NCBI GenBank assembly: GCA_002420015.1
Contig: DIHF01000040.1
Coordinates: 1 to 26,448, forward strand
DNA length: 26,448 nucleotides
From: Micavibrio sp. UBA5703
GTDB lineage: Bacteria > Pseudomonadota > Alphaproteobacteria > Micavibrionales > Micavibrionaceae
Direction of reading: 5' to 3'
Shown: one piece after another, positions 1 through 8,378 of the stretch
Numbering within the stretch: position 1 is the stretch's first letter
Layout: each line of letters begins with the position of its first letter
Notes under the pieces: model-generated
Told to the model about the DNA's origin: nothing
Databases searched by the model: none
What the model saw: the letters and a program-made list of their open reading frames with translations, nothing else
Position numbers and translations under genes: made by a program

Positions 1-83
1 TCCGCAGGATGCGAAGCAATCCACCCTTTATAGTCACGTTTTTTGGATTGCCGCGTCGGCCCTTCGGGTCTCCTCGCAATGAC
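1..83. repeat. REP-like palindromic intergenic repeat, cut by window edge
   Basis: This is a dispersed-repeat-like segment just after the hflX stop codon. Read on the minus strand it opens at 83 with GTCATTGCGAGGAG and runs through a GC-rich tract. It holds an inverted pair, GCAATCCA at 16-23 and TGGATTGC at 44-51, around an AT-rich centre. Elements with ends of this type are common intergenic palindromes in many bacterial genomes (recalled knowledge). The far arm seems to run past base 1, so the full length is unknown. The 14-base end differs at one position from the end of the repeat inside pdhC (17046-17117), so both may belong to one family. It may also act as a 3' hairpin for the hflX transcript. 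Confidence 0.6.
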
Positions 84-94
84 GGATTTTTCAA

Positions 95-1405
95 CTACCC
101 CTTCTTCCTCTTATACCCAAAACTCTCGGTAAACTTTCCGAGATTGGCCGGGGCAATACGGACTTTCACGTCAACACCCTTTGCGCCATCTTTGCGCGCG
201 ACAACTTCCGCGTGATCGTAAAGCCATGACAGCGCCCTGCCGTCCTCGGACTTTAAAATAAACCTCACGACCTCCCGCCCGCGGTTGAGGATATCCGTCA
301 CCTGCCCCAGCAGTGCCGCAACGCCCTCGCCACTAACGGCGGAGATCATCGTCCTGCGCCCCAGATCGGATTTCTGCACCCCGGACAAGCGGTCGATTTT
401 GTTATAGACCTCGATGATGTGATCGTTCTCTTCATACGAAATACCGAGATCTTCGAGAATTTTGATGACGTCCTGCCGTTGCTGTTCGTAGTCGTGCCGC
501 GAAGCGTCGATTACATGCAAGATGACTTCGGCATATAAAACCTGTTCGAGCGTTGAGCGAAACGCCTCGACCAGATGCGTCGGCAGATCGGAAATGAAAC
601 CAACGGTATCGGATAAAATAGCCACCTGCCCGCCCGGCAATTTCATCTGGCGCATGGTGGGGTCGAGCGTGGCAAAGAGCAAATCCTTGGCAAATACTTT
701 CGCGCCCGTCAGATGATTGAACAAAGTCGATTTCCCGGCATTCGTATAGCCCACCAGTGCGACAACCGGAAACGGCACGCGGTCGCGGTTTTTGCGGCTG
801 AGGTCGCGGGTCCGGCGCACCTGCTCCAGCTCCTTTTTAAGCTGGATGATGCGCTGGTCGATCTGGCGGCGGTCAAGTTCGATCTGGCGCTCGCCGGGGC
901 CGCCAAGGAACCCGCCGCCGCCGCGCTGGCGCTCCAGATGCGTCCACGAGCGTACAAGGCGCGAACGTTGGTATTGCAGGGCAGCAAGATCAACCTGAAT
1001 GCGCCCCTCTTTCGTCTGCGCCCGCGCCCCGAAAATCTCAAGGATCAGTCCTGTCCGGTCGATGACCTTGGCGTTCCATTCCTTTTCAAGGTTGCGCTGT
1101 TGTACCGGTGAAAGCGTGTGATTGACGATGACAATATCGGGCTCCAGGTCCTTAACCTTTTCGGCAATTTCCTCACGTACGCCCTTGCCGAAAAAATAAC
1201 CCGCCTGAATTTTGGAGAGGTTGACGACCCGCGTCCAGACCACATCAAGGTCGATGGCATGCGCCAGACCTTCTGCCTCTTCCATGATGTCGGAAATGTC
1301 GCGCCCCACCTCGCCAGCCTTGCTGGCGGGGGTGACGGGATGAATGATAAAGGCCTGGACCTTAATCGTGGTTAGCGCCCGGCGCTTTGCCGTCGCCCTC
1401 TTCAT
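95..1405 (-). CDS. hflX: GTPase HflX
   Basis: HflX is a ribosome-associated GTPase of the Obg-HflX group that binds the 50S subunit and can split stalled or heat-damaged ribosomes in the cytoplasm (family knowledge). The 436-residue protein has an N-terminal HflX domain (about 15-205) with the Gly-rich loop GGGGFLGGPGE near 162-172 and a following helix. The G domain holds G1 GYTNAGKST (219-227), a G2-like FATLDPT (244-250), G3 DTVG (266-269) and G4 NKID (335-338). A short C-terminal domain ends in a Lys/Arg-rich tail. The ATG at 1405 lies inside hfq, a 44-base overlap, and no ATG, GTG or TTG follows before the conserved domain, so this start is the only reasonable one. No strong Shine-Dalgarno is visible; translation is probably coupled to hfq. 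Confidence 0.96.
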   Translation of the reverse strand: MKRATAKRRALTTIKVQAFIIHPVTPASKAGEVGRDISDIMEEAEGLAHAIDLDVVWTRVVNLSKIQAGYFFGKGVREEIAEKVKDLEPDIVIVNHTLSPVQQRNLEKEWNAKVIDRTGLILEIFGARAQTKEGRIQVDLAALQYQRSRLVRSWTHLERQRGGGGFLGGPGERQIELDRRQIDQRIIQLKKELEQVRRTRDLSRKNRDRVPFPVVALVGYTNAGKSTLFNHLTGAKVFAKDLLFATLDPTMRQMKLPGGQVAILSDTVGFISDLPTHLVEAFRSTLEQVLYAEVILHVIDASRHDYEQQRQDVIKILEDLGISYEENDHIIEVYNKIDRLSGVQKSDLGRRTMISAVSGEGVAALLGQVTDILNRGREVVRFILKSEDGRALSWLYDHAEVVARKDGAKGVDVKVRIAPANLGKFTESFGYKRKKG

Positions 1406-1625
1406 CGTGAAGGTTCAAAGGACCGCCCGGCATGATCGTCGAGATCGCATGCTTGTAGACAAGCTGCACCTGTGAATCGCGGCGGAGAAGCAAAGAGAAA
1501 TTGTCGAACCACGTCACAATGCCCTGCAGCTTCACGCCGTTGACGAGAAATACCGTCACGGACATCTTTTCTTTGCGGATTTTATTGAGAAACACGTCTT
1601 GAACGTTTTGAATTTTATCGGCCAT
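1362..1625 (-). CDS. hfq: RNA chaperone Hfq
   Basis: Hfq is a hexameric Sm-like RNA chaperone that pairs small RNAs with mRNAs and affects their stability. The 87-residue product has the Sm1 region with the VNGVKLQGIVTWFDNF core and the Sm2 signature YKHAIST (about 57-63). A short acidic, Gly-rich tail follows, as is usual in alphaproteobacteria. Length is normal. AAGGAAT lies about seven bases before the ATG at 1625 and supports the start. The gene follows the HAD phosphatase by 58 bp on the same strand and its end overlaps hflX by 44 bases, the classical hfq-hflX pair. The 58-bp gap could hold its own promoter, but no clear -35/-10 pair was found. Confidence 0.97.
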   Translation of the reverse strand: MADKIQNVQDVFLNKIRKEKMSVTVFLVNGVKLQGIVTWFDNFSLLLRRDSQVQLVYKHAISTIMPGGPLNLHDEEGDGKAPGANHD

Positions 1626-1683
1626 TTTTATATTCCTTATATTCTTTAAAGCCTTTTATTAGCCCTCTTTTACTCCAATTTAT

Positions 1684-2343
1684 TCACTTTGCAACAAAAA
1701 ACCCGCATAATTCATGACAATTTCTTACCACAAGAGCGGGCTTATAGGCCTCAATCAGGGCCTTGTCGCTCTCCTTATGCTGAATAAATACGGACACACA
1801 GCCCGCTTCCTGCGAACAACGCAAATCAGTTTCCGTATCCCCGACATACCAGATATCGGCCAAAGGCAGTTTGAGCGACGCCCGTTCGATAGCCAGCAAA
1901 AGCGGGTCTGGGGCCGGCTTGTCCCGTGCTGCCTCCCCTGCCCCCACGACCGAGGCAAAATGCCCCTGCCAGCCGAAATGCGCGATTTCATCACGGATAA
2001 AATCACCTTTTTTATTGCTTACCGCACCCATTGTAATGCCGTGCCCCGCAACCGCCGTGAGCAATTCCCCGGCCCCCGGCAAAGGCTCCAGCTGCGTATG
2101 ATTTTCCCTGACATATGCTTCGAATATCTGTTTGGCCAGCTCCATCTCATCGCCGTAAATTTCGCGGTAGAGAACTTCACGCGGCATGCCGAAATACCCG
2201 TCGAATTGTTCCGCTGTAAGATCTGAGAGGCCCAAGGCGTTTCTGACATGGCTGTGCGCACCGCGCAGGAAAAGGAAGCTGTCGGCCAGCGTGCCATCCC
2301 AATCGAAAAAGACGGCCTTGGGCAATGCTAATGAAGATCCCAT
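1684..2343 (-). CDS. HAD-family hydrolase, phosphoglycolate phosphatase-like
   Basis: This is a haloacid-dehalogenase superfamily phosphatase of subfamily IA, closest in look to Gph-type phosphoglycolate phosphatases. The substrate is not fixed by sequence. Motif I is FFDWDGTLAD with nucleophile Asp14 and acid/base Asp16; an alpha-helical cap follows (about 25-95). Motif II is the AVSNKKG region, motif III the Lys in RDKPAPDP, and motif IV the YVGDTETDL segment with its paired acidic residues. The 219-residue length fits the family. The ATG at 2343 lies 16 bases inside the 3' end of murI, so the two are translationally coupled, and AAAGG upstream is a modest ribosome site. Linkage to hfq and murI suggests housekeeping repair of a metabolite, but that is inference. 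Confidence 0.88.
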   Translation of the reverse strand: MGSSLALPKAVFFDWDGTLADSFLFLRGAHSHVRNALGLSDLTAEQFDGYFGMPREVLYREIYGDEMELAKQIFEAYVRENHTQLEPLPGAGELLTAVAGHGITMGAVSNKKGDFIRDEIAHFGWQGHFASVVGAGEAARDKPAPDPLLLAIERASLKLPLADIWYVGDTETDLRCSQEAGCVSVFIQHKESDKALIEAYKPALVVRNCHELCGFFVAK

Positions 2344-3146
2344 ATGGCCGCCTTTTCGATGATTATTTCCTTGCTGTAAATGAAATGCGCCATGCGCTTA
2401 TACGAGTCCGTAACATCGGTGACATAAAATTCCTGAAGGCCCGACCGACCGATGGGATTTGAAATTTCCGGGTGACGCCTGAGATAGTCTTCAAGTTTAT
2501 GGGGAATGATTTCATCCTGCGAAAGAATATCTACGCTTTCGCCGATTTCCTGACGGATGATACTTTTAAGCAATGGATAATGCGTGCAGCCCAGAATAAT
2601 CGAGTCGATTTTCTTCTCAAGCAAAGGATGCAAATATGTACGCAAAATCGGCCCGACCCACTGCATACCGTCGTTTTCCAGCATCGGCACCAGAAGCGGC
2701 GTGGCTTTTGAATACAATGTGATTTTGGGATTAATCTTTTTCAGCTCGGATTCGTAAATTTTGGATTCAATAATATAATTCGTCGCAATAAGCCCCACCT
2801 TCCTATGCTGTTGTTCCGAGGCAACTTCAAGAGTGGGAACGACAACACCGAGAATCCGTCGTTCCGGGTAATGGGTCGGCAGATACTCCTGTTGTAACCT
2901 GCGCAAGGCAGCAGCGCTCGCCGTATTACAGGCCATGACGATCAGATTACAATCCTGAGAGAAAAGAAAATCGACGGCCTTGTAGCAATAATCGTATATG
3001 ACTTCGTTCGATCTGTTGCCGTAGGGGACATGCAGCGTATCGCCAAGATAAATCATATCGATTGCGGGAATACGGCTTTTGATTGCCTTTGCAATCAGCA
3101 AACCGCCCAAGCCTGAATCGAATACGCCGAGCTTCATTGTCTTCAT
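2328..3146 (-). CDS. murI: Glutamate racemase
   Basis: MurI converts L-glutamate to D-glutamate for the peptidoglycan stem peptide. The 272-residue product has the N-terminal signature FDSGLGG (9-15), the PYGNRS loop (41-46), the first catalytic cysteine in ACNTASA (Cys73) and the second in GCTHYPL (Cys187). These are the two opposed Cys of the cofactor-independent two-base mechanism. Length is normal. It starts eight bases after the trkA stop, with AGGG a few bases upstream of the ATG; an alternative in-frame ATG lies three codons downstream. Its last 16 bases overlap the HAD phosphatase gene. Its place between trkA and hfq is not the arrangement I recall as typical, but it fits the operon's tight spacing. 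Confidence 0.95.
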   Translation of the reverse strand: MKTMKLGVFDSGLGGLLIAKAIKSRIPAIDMIYLGDTLHVPYGNRSNEVIYDYCYKAVDFLFSQDCNLIVMACNTASAAALRRLQQEYLPTHYPERRILGVVVPTLEVASEQQHRKVGLIATNYIIESKIYESELKKINPKITLYSKATPLLVPMLENDGMQWVGPILRTYLHPLLEKKIDSIILGCTHYPLLKSIIRQEIGESVDILSQDEIIPHKLEDYLRRHPEISNPIGRSGLQEFYVTDVTDSYKRMAHFIYSKEIIIEKAAIWDLH

Positions 3147-3154
3147 TTGTGACC

Positions 3155-4531
3155 CTAGAAGATATCGACGTGAACAGAAAACATTTTTTCGACACTATGA
3201 ACTTGCTCTCTGGCCGCAAGAATAACCACCAGATCGCCCGGCTTTATGACCGTTTCATGATCCGGCATGATCACCTTGCCTGCCCTGACAATGGTCGCAA
3301 TGATAACATCGGCGGGCAATTCAAGATTTGCTATGGTTGTGTTTGCAATGCTCGCCGTCTCCGAAACTTCAGCCTCGATAACCTCGGCAAATCCGTCGCG
3401 CAGATTATGCAGCCCTTTAATGCGGCCCCTGCGTACGTGCTGCATGATCGTGGCTACGATGGTTGCCTTGGGCAGAACCATGGCATCAATCCCGAGCGTG
3501 CCTATCAGGGGTGTATAGACCTCGTTGTTCACAAGCGTAATAACGCGCTCGCAGCCATACTGCTTGGCCAGAAGAGAGCCAAGAATATTATTTTCGTCAT
3601 CGTTGGTTACGGCGATGTACGTCCCGACATGATCTATTGAAGCCTCCTCAAGAATATCTTTATCAAGGCCGCTGCCTTTCAAAACGATGATATCCTCAAG
3701 CTGCTCGCTCAGATAACGTGCGCGCGTTGCGTTCTTCTCGATCATTTTGATCTGAAGGCCCCGCCTTCTTTCCAGCAGCATTCTGGTCAGGCCAAGACCG
3801 ATATTGCCGCCGCCGGTAATGACGATGCTGCGTGCCTGCTTTTCTTCGTGCCCGAAAGCCGCCAACGCCCTGTAAAGATGATCGGTGTCGGTAACGAAAT
3901 AGGCTTCATCTCCTGGCTCAAGCTGCTCGGTCATTTCAGGGATGATCGGCTTGTTGTTGCGCAGAATACAGATAACCTTGAAAGACAGTTCAGGAAACAA
4001 ATTAGGAAGGTGTTCAAGCGGGGTATTCAGAACCGGGCAATTTTCTTCGCATATCACGCCCACCATGTGCGCTTTGCCGTTAGCCAAGGTATTAACGAAG
4101 GTCGTTCCGGGAACGGACAGGCGCTGGTAAATATCGTTGGCGATCACCTGCTCCGGCGAAATAATGACGTCGATCGGCATGTGCGAGCGGCTAAACAAAT
4201 TCGACCATGCGGGATCGAGATATGATTGCTGGCGGATACGCGCAATCTTCTTCGGGATACTGAACAGGGAGTGCCCGATCTGACAGGCAACCATATTGAT
4301 TTCATCCGACATGGTCACAGCGATCATCATGTCCGCGTTGTTGGCGCCCGCAGCATTCAGAACGTCCGGGTTCGACGCGTGCCCCACAACGCCGTTCACG
4401 TCCAGATCGTCGTTGATCTGCCCTATCAGCGCAGCATCGACGTCGATAACAGTAACTTCATTATCCTCGCGCGAAAGATAATTCGCAATGTTGTATCCGA
4501 CCTGCCCGGCGCCACAAATAATAACCCTCAT
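3155..4531 (-). CDS. trkA: Trk system potassium uptake protein TrkA
   Basis: TrkA is the cytoplasmic NAD(H)-binding regulatory subunit that gates TrkH/TrkG potassium channels. The 458-residue product is the classical duplicated RCK protein. The first Rossmann domain begins with GAGQVG (7-12), followed by RCK_C. A second Rossmann domain begins with GGGNIG, and a second RCK_C closes the protein, with PGDLVVILA near the end. The reading frame is open far upstream to 4747, inside ntrX, but that stretch is a shadow of ntrX. The ATG at 4531 gives the exact family N terminus MRVIICGAGQVG and a normal length. It starts four bases after the ntrX stop. The ntrY-ntrX-trkA order is well known in alphaproteobacteria. 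Confidence 0.96.
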   Translation of the reverse strand: MRVIICGAGQVGYNIANYLSREDNEVTVIDVDAALIGQINDDLDVNGVVGHASNPDVLNAAGANNADMMIAVTMSDEINMVACQIGHSLFSIPKKIARIRQQSYLDPAWSNLFSRSHMPIDVIISPEQVIANDIYQRLSVPGTTFVNTLANGKAHMVGVICEENCPVLNTPLEHLPNLFPELSFKVICILRNNKPIIPEMTEQLEPGDEAYFVTDTDHLYRALAAFGHEEKQARSIVITGGGNIGLGLTRMLLERRRGLQIKMIEKNATRARYLSEQLEDIIVLKGSGLDKDILEEASIDHVGTYIAVTNDDENNILGSLLAKQYGCERVITLVNNEVYTPLIGTLGIDAMVLPKATIVATIMQHVRRGRIKGLHNLRDGFAEVIEAEVSETASIANTTIANLELPADVIIATIVRAGKVIMPDHETVIKPGDLVVILAAREQVHSVEKMFSVHVDIF

Positions 4532-4535
4532 GAAA

Positions 4536-5939
4536 TCAAGCCTTCTTCCGTTTCGTGTTATCCACTTTAGATTCTTCCCTGTCCGCACCCAAAATATGGA
4601 GGGATTTAAGCTTTCTGTGCAGAGCCGAACGTTCCATGCCGATAAAGGCGGCGGTCTTTGAAATGCTGCCGCCGAAACGCTCCACTTGAGAAAGCAGATA
4701 GTTCCTTTCAAACACTTCACGGGCCTCCCGCAATGGCAAGTCCGCATACGTCAAACCCGATGCGGACTCTATCACGGGAGCGGCCATTTTACTAATCTCC
4801 GGCGGCAGGTCTTGCGGCTCGACAGTCTGCCCGGATTCCCCGCCTTTCATAATCATAATCCACTCAACGACATTACGTAATTGGCGTGCATTCCCCGGCC
4901 AGTCATAGGATTGCATCAGCGAGATGGCCTTGCTTGAGAAAACAGGACGAGGCAACCCTGTCTGCACGGAAATAATTTCTGAAAAATATCCCGCAAGAGC
5001 GGGAATATCGCTTAGATGTTCCCGGAGAGGCGGAATCGTCAGCGGCACAACATTAAGGCGGTAATACAAATCCTGCCGGAATGACCCGCTTTCAACAGAG
5101 TTCGTCAAGTCGCGGCTGGTGGTGGATATGATGCGCACATCGACTTCGACAAACTCATTGCCTCCCGGCCTTTGAAATTTTTGTTCCTGAAGCACCCTGA
5201 CGATTTTGCCCTGCGTCTCCAGCGGCATGTCAGAAATCTGATCGAGAAGTAGCGTGCCGCCGTCGGCCCGCTCCAGCAACCCGGCCTTTCCATCCGCCGC
5301 GCCGAAAAGTTCAGTCTCTATTCTATCGGGATGCAGTGTGGCGCAGTTCAGTGCAAAAAAAGGCTTCTCCGCCCTGCCTGAGTTTCTATGGATGATGCGT
5401 GCAACCAGATCTTTGCCCGTGCCCGGCTCGCCGCTGAGTAAAATGCGGCTGTTGGTCGGCGCAACCTTGTCGAGCATCTGCCTGAAGGTCATAATTTGCG
5501 GCGACTCACCAATAAGATCCTGAATATGCCCGGACTGCCTGCGAAGTTGCTGATTCTCCCGGCGCAGTGAGGCCGTTTCCAGCGCACGCCGGATCATTAA
5601 AAGTAGCCTGTCAGACTTAAAGGGCTTCTCAATGAAATCGTAAGCTCCCAGCTTGATCGCCGCCACGGCCGTCTCGATCGTGCCGTGACCGCTGATCATT
5701 AAAACCGGAAGTGCCGGGTCGGCGCCCTTGATCTTTTCAAGTATTTGCATGCCGTCATGCTCGCTGCCGTGCAGCCATATATCGAGAACAACCAAATCCG
5801 GGGCTCGCTCTTCCACGGCCTTGTACGCCTCCGGCGCATTGGCAGCGAGGCGTACCTTGTAGCCTTCATCCTCAAGAATTCCGCGCATCAGGTTGCGAAT
5901 GTCGGCCTCATCATCGACAATAAGAATATCAGCGCTCAT
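4536..5939 (-). CDS. ntrX: Nitrogen/redox response regulator NtrX, AAA+ domain altered
   Basis: NtrX is the partner regulator of the sensor kinase NtrY, tied to nitrogen and low-oxygen/redox control in alphaproteobacteria. The 467-residue protein has a receiver domain (1-120) with Asp9/Asp10, phosphoacceptor Asp53 and Lys105. An AAA+ domain follows with Walker A GEPGTGKD (170-177), then a Fis-type helix-turn-helix (about 423-445). The GAFTGA loop for sigma-54 contact is missing, as is usual for NtrX. Walker B reads LLLDQISDMP, so Gln234 stands where Glu is expected; the codon is CAG. ATP hydrolysis may therefore be poor. The start at 5939 matches the receiver N terminus; a longer frame to 6032 overlaps ntrY. 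The ATG overlaps the ntrY stop as ATGA. Confidence 0.94.
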   Translation of the reverse strand: MSADILIVDDEADIRNLMRGILEDEGYKVRLAANAPEAYKAVEERAPDLVVLDIWLHGSEHDGMQILEKIKGADPALPVLMISGHGTIETAVAAIKLGAYDFIEKPFKSDRLLLMIRRALETASLRRENQQLRRQSGHIQDLIGESPQIMTFRQMLDKVAPTNSRILLSGEPGTGKDLVARIIHRNSGRAEKPFFALNCATLHPDRIETELFGAADGKAGLLERADGGTLLLDQISDMPLETQGKIVRVLQEQKFQRPGGNEFVEVDVRIISTTSRDLTNSVESGSFRQDLYYRLNVVPLTIPPLREHLSDIPALAGYFSEIISVQTGLPRPVFSSKAISLMQSYDWPGNARQLRNVVEWIMIMKGGESGQTVEPQDLPPEISKMAAPVIESASGLTYADLPLREAREVFERNYLLSQVERFGGSISKTAAFIGMERSALHRKLKSLHILGADREESKVDNTKRKKA

Positions 5940-8212
5940 GCCGCATTCGCCTTTATTTCTGTCTTGAGGGGCAGAACCAGCGTAACGCTGGCACCGCCGA
6001 TATCCTCCCACCCCTTGAGGGATGAAAGCCATTTGGGTTTTGCCAGCAAAAGCCGCCCGCCGTGGTCTTCCATGATCTTCTTCACAATCGCCAGCCCAAG
6101 CCCCGTCCCCTTCGGCTTGTGCGTAACGTAAGGCTCTGCAAGACGTGCCGCGCTTTCATTTTTCGGCAATCCCAAACCGTTATCCGTGATAACGACAGCG
6201 ATTTCATCCTCGCCATATATGGACAGCAGAATATCGATGCGCCCCGGCTCCGGCGTTTTGCCCACCTCGCTGTCCTGCTTTCGCCTTGCATCGATGGAAT
6301 CTATGGCGTTTTGCACGATATTGACCACGGCCTGACGTATCTGCTGGGGGTCGAAACTGGCCTTGATGGTGCCCTTATCGGCCCCGATAAGGCCGAAAGA
6401 AATCTCGTGATGCGCCTGCTGTTGCAGGACAATGGCATCGCGAATATGAACGCCGAGATCTTCTTGACTCAAGACAGGTTCCGGCATTCTTGCAAAGGAG
6501 GAAAACTCATTCACCATATGGCCGATATCGCCGACATGCTTGATGATCGTATCGGTGCATTGTTCAAAGGTTTGCGGATCGTCCTTGATCTGCGATAGAT
6601 ATTTCCGCTTCAACCGCTCCGCCGAAAGCTGTATCGGCGTCAACGGATTTTTAATCTCGTGCGCGATCCGGCGCGCTACATCGGCCCAGGCCGCCTTGCG
6701 CTGCGCAGATTGCAACTCGGTAATATCATCGAATGTGATAATCGCGCCCTTGTCTTCCTCGCCGATGAGTTCAATGGCAACGCGCACCAGCAACGATTTC
6801 TTCGATCCATCTTTTTCTCCAATGGAGATTTCTGCCTGTGTGATCTTGCCCGGCCTGTCATGCGCTTTTATCAGGATTCCTTTAAACTCGGGCATAATAA
6901 GGGAAATATTTTTTCCGGGCAGATCCTTAACCTCCCGCGACAGAAGTTCTGCGGCGGAGTTATTGGCCACGTTAATAACACCATTCTCATCAACCCCGAG
7001 AACGCCGGAGGAAACCCCCTCAAGCACAGCCTCGGTAAAGCGCCGCCTTTGATCGAGCTGGCGGTTGGCCTGGATCAGCTCGCCCTGCTGCTCCTGTATC
7101 TGCTTGGTCATGCGGTTGAAGCTGCGCGCCAGATAGTCAAATTCCTCAAGCATTTCCTGCTCGGGTACACGGGCGGTCAAATCCCCGGCACGTACACGGT
7201 CAGAAACAGTGATAAGTGTACTGATCGGTGTCACAAGCTGGCGCGCAAGGATAAGGCCGTACCATATCGCCGCCATCAGGAGCAAAAGCCCGACCACAAC
7301 AAAAATCATGGTGACCGTAATCTGCATACCAGAATAGCGGGTCTGAAGATCGGCGTAATCTTCGGCGGCCTTGCGCGTGTTGGCCAGGTGAGAAAGAACC
7401 TTGGGATCGACCGTTCGCCCGACAAAAAGATAGGTATCGGTAAAGCTGCGCAGTTTTACGAGCGCCCGGATACGGTCGTCGTTTTCACCCGTCATCAGAA
7501 CAACCTCGCCGCCATTGGCTTCCTTGATCGCATGATCGGGCGCCTCCTCGAACTCAAGAAGAAAGCTCAATCCTGCGCGTGCCAGCACATGACCGTCGGA
7601 ATTGAATACGATAGCTTCGGACAAATTGCGGAGCATCGATTGTGTTTCCATGATCTGCTCAAAAGCCTGATCATCGCTGATAATCAACGTCACCTGACGG
7701 TCGAGGTCGTTGGCCATAGCCAGAATATCGGCGCGGATAACCTGCTGGTGTTCTTCCAGATAGGCTTGCGCCACGGCCTGCGATTCATTGACGGCGGTTT
7801 GCACCCTGTGACTGAACCATGTCTGGACACCGAAGTGAAAAAAGAAGGCAGAGAACACAGTCATAATAACTACGGGCACGGTCGCCAGAACGCTGAAGGT
7901 ATAGACAAGCCTGACATGCAGACGCGAACCCGCAAGCTTTCTCTTGCGACCGCTCCAGAGGCTCACCAGCCTTTTGGCGATCAACCCGACAAGCGAAAGC
8001 AAGATTATAAGGTCGATGTTCAACAGCCAGATGACAATATCGGGATCGTCGCCAAAAGGCGGTGCCTCGGTCAGGGCCGCATAGGTTGCAAATCCGCTGA
8101 CGATGGCCGCCAGCGCAAGCGCGATGGCAAGGCGCGTTTGCCAGGTGCGGCTGCGCCTTTTATCTGCATCCGCATTTCCCCTGAAAGCAAGGAAAGGAAA
8201 CCTTGTCGTCAT
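5936..8212 (-). CDS. ntrY: Sensor histidine kinase NtrY
   Basis: NtrY is a membrane histidine kinase that phosphorylates NtrX. The 758-residue protein has three N-terminal membrane segments (about 28-47, 59-80, 103-126) and a periplasmic region (about 130-295). A fourth membrane segment lies at about 299-322, followed by HAMP (323-375) and PAS (about 390-500). The HisKA domain has RRIAHEIKNP with His518. The ATPase domain has an N box with Asn635, a G1 box DNGLGLP (677-683) and a G2 box GTGLGLA (702-708). The frame is open to 8830, but beyond 8212 it is antisense to ispDF. ATG at 8212 gives a normal N terminus before the first membrane segment. It ends in an ATGA overlap with ntrX. No ntrB or ntrC lies upstream; ispDF is divergent at once. 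Confidence 0.95.
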   Translation of the reverse strand: MTTRFPFLAFRGNADADKRRSRTWQTRLAIALALAAIVSGFATYAALTEAPPFGDDPDIVIWLLNIDLIILLSLVGLIAKRLVSLWSGRKRKLAGSRLHVRLVYTFSVLATVPVVIMTVFSAFFFHFGVQTWFSHRVQTAVNESQAVAQAYLEEHQQVIRADILAMANDLDRQVTLIISDDQAFEQIMETQSMLRNLSEAIVFNSDGHVLARAGLSFLLEFEEAPDHAIKEANGGEVVLMTGENDDRIRALVKLRSFTDTYLFVGRTVDPKVLSHLANTRKAAEDYADLQTRYSGMQITVTMIFVVVGLLLLMAAIWYGLILARQLVTPISTLITVSDRVRAGDLTARVPEQEMLEEFDYLARSFNRMTKQIQEQQGELIQANRQLDQRRRFTEAVLEGVSSGVLGVDENGVINVANNSAAELLSREVKDLPGKNISLIMPEFKGILIKAHDRPGKITQAEISIGEKDGSKKSLLVRVAIELIGEEDKGAIITFDDITELQSAQRKAAWADVARRIAHEIKNPLTPIQLSAERLKRKYLSQIKDDPQTFEQCTDTIIKHVGDIGHMVNEFSSFARMPEPVLSQEDLGVHIRDAIVLQQQAHHEISFGLIGADKGTIKASFDPQQIRQAVVNIVQNAIDSIDARRKQDSEVGKTPEPGRIDILLSIYGEDEIAVVITDNGLGLPKNESAARLAEPYVTHKPKGTGLGLAIVKKIMEDHGGRLLLAKPKWLSSLKGWEDIGGASVTLVLPLKTEIKANAA

Positions 8213-8269
8213 ATGTCCCGAGAGGAAACTCAAGCCTGCCCCTTTGCTCTTGCGTTGGGAACACGGCGA

Positions 8270-8298
8270 TTGACGCGATGTTCCGATCAAAATAAGAA
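8270..8298 (+). promoter_or_regulatory. Candidate promoter for ispDF-pgpA-pncC
   Basis: In the 166-bp divergent gap between ntrY and ispDF, TTGACG at 8270-8275 is followed after 17 bases by TAAGAA at 8293-8298. That is a good -35 with correct spacing and a weak -10. A start of transcription near 8305 would give a leader of about 75 bases. No comparably good pair was found for ntrY on the other strand. This is pattern matching only. Confidence 0.3.
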
Positions 8299-8378
8299 TA
8301 ACCTCACAAGTATGCCTTGATAAGGATATTTGGGAATTACAGGGGCGTTTGTACACCCTGAGGCTCAAAAATGCAACT

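Noticed and set aside
709..1111. Open frames on both strands inside hflX
   Set aside because: They overlap the conserved G domain and linker of HflX in other frames and show no family features.
4532..4747. 72-codon upstream extension of the trkA frame
   Set aside because: It overlaps the helix-turn-helix coding end of ntrX in another frame; ATG 4531 gives the canonical TrkA start.
4536..5939. Classical sigma-54 activator (NtrC) for this regulator
   Set aside because: The GAFTGA loop is absent and the gene pairs with ntrY and trkA, which fits NtrX.
5940..6032. 31-codon upstream extension of the ntrX frame
   Set aside because: It overlaps the ntrY 3' end; the ATGA junction at 5936-5939 and the receiver-domain start support 5939.
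6659..8320. Plus-strand open frame of 553 codons antisense to ntrY
   Set aside because: The opposite strand encodes a complete NtrY with all kinase motifs; the plus frame shows no domain and is a by-product of codon bias.
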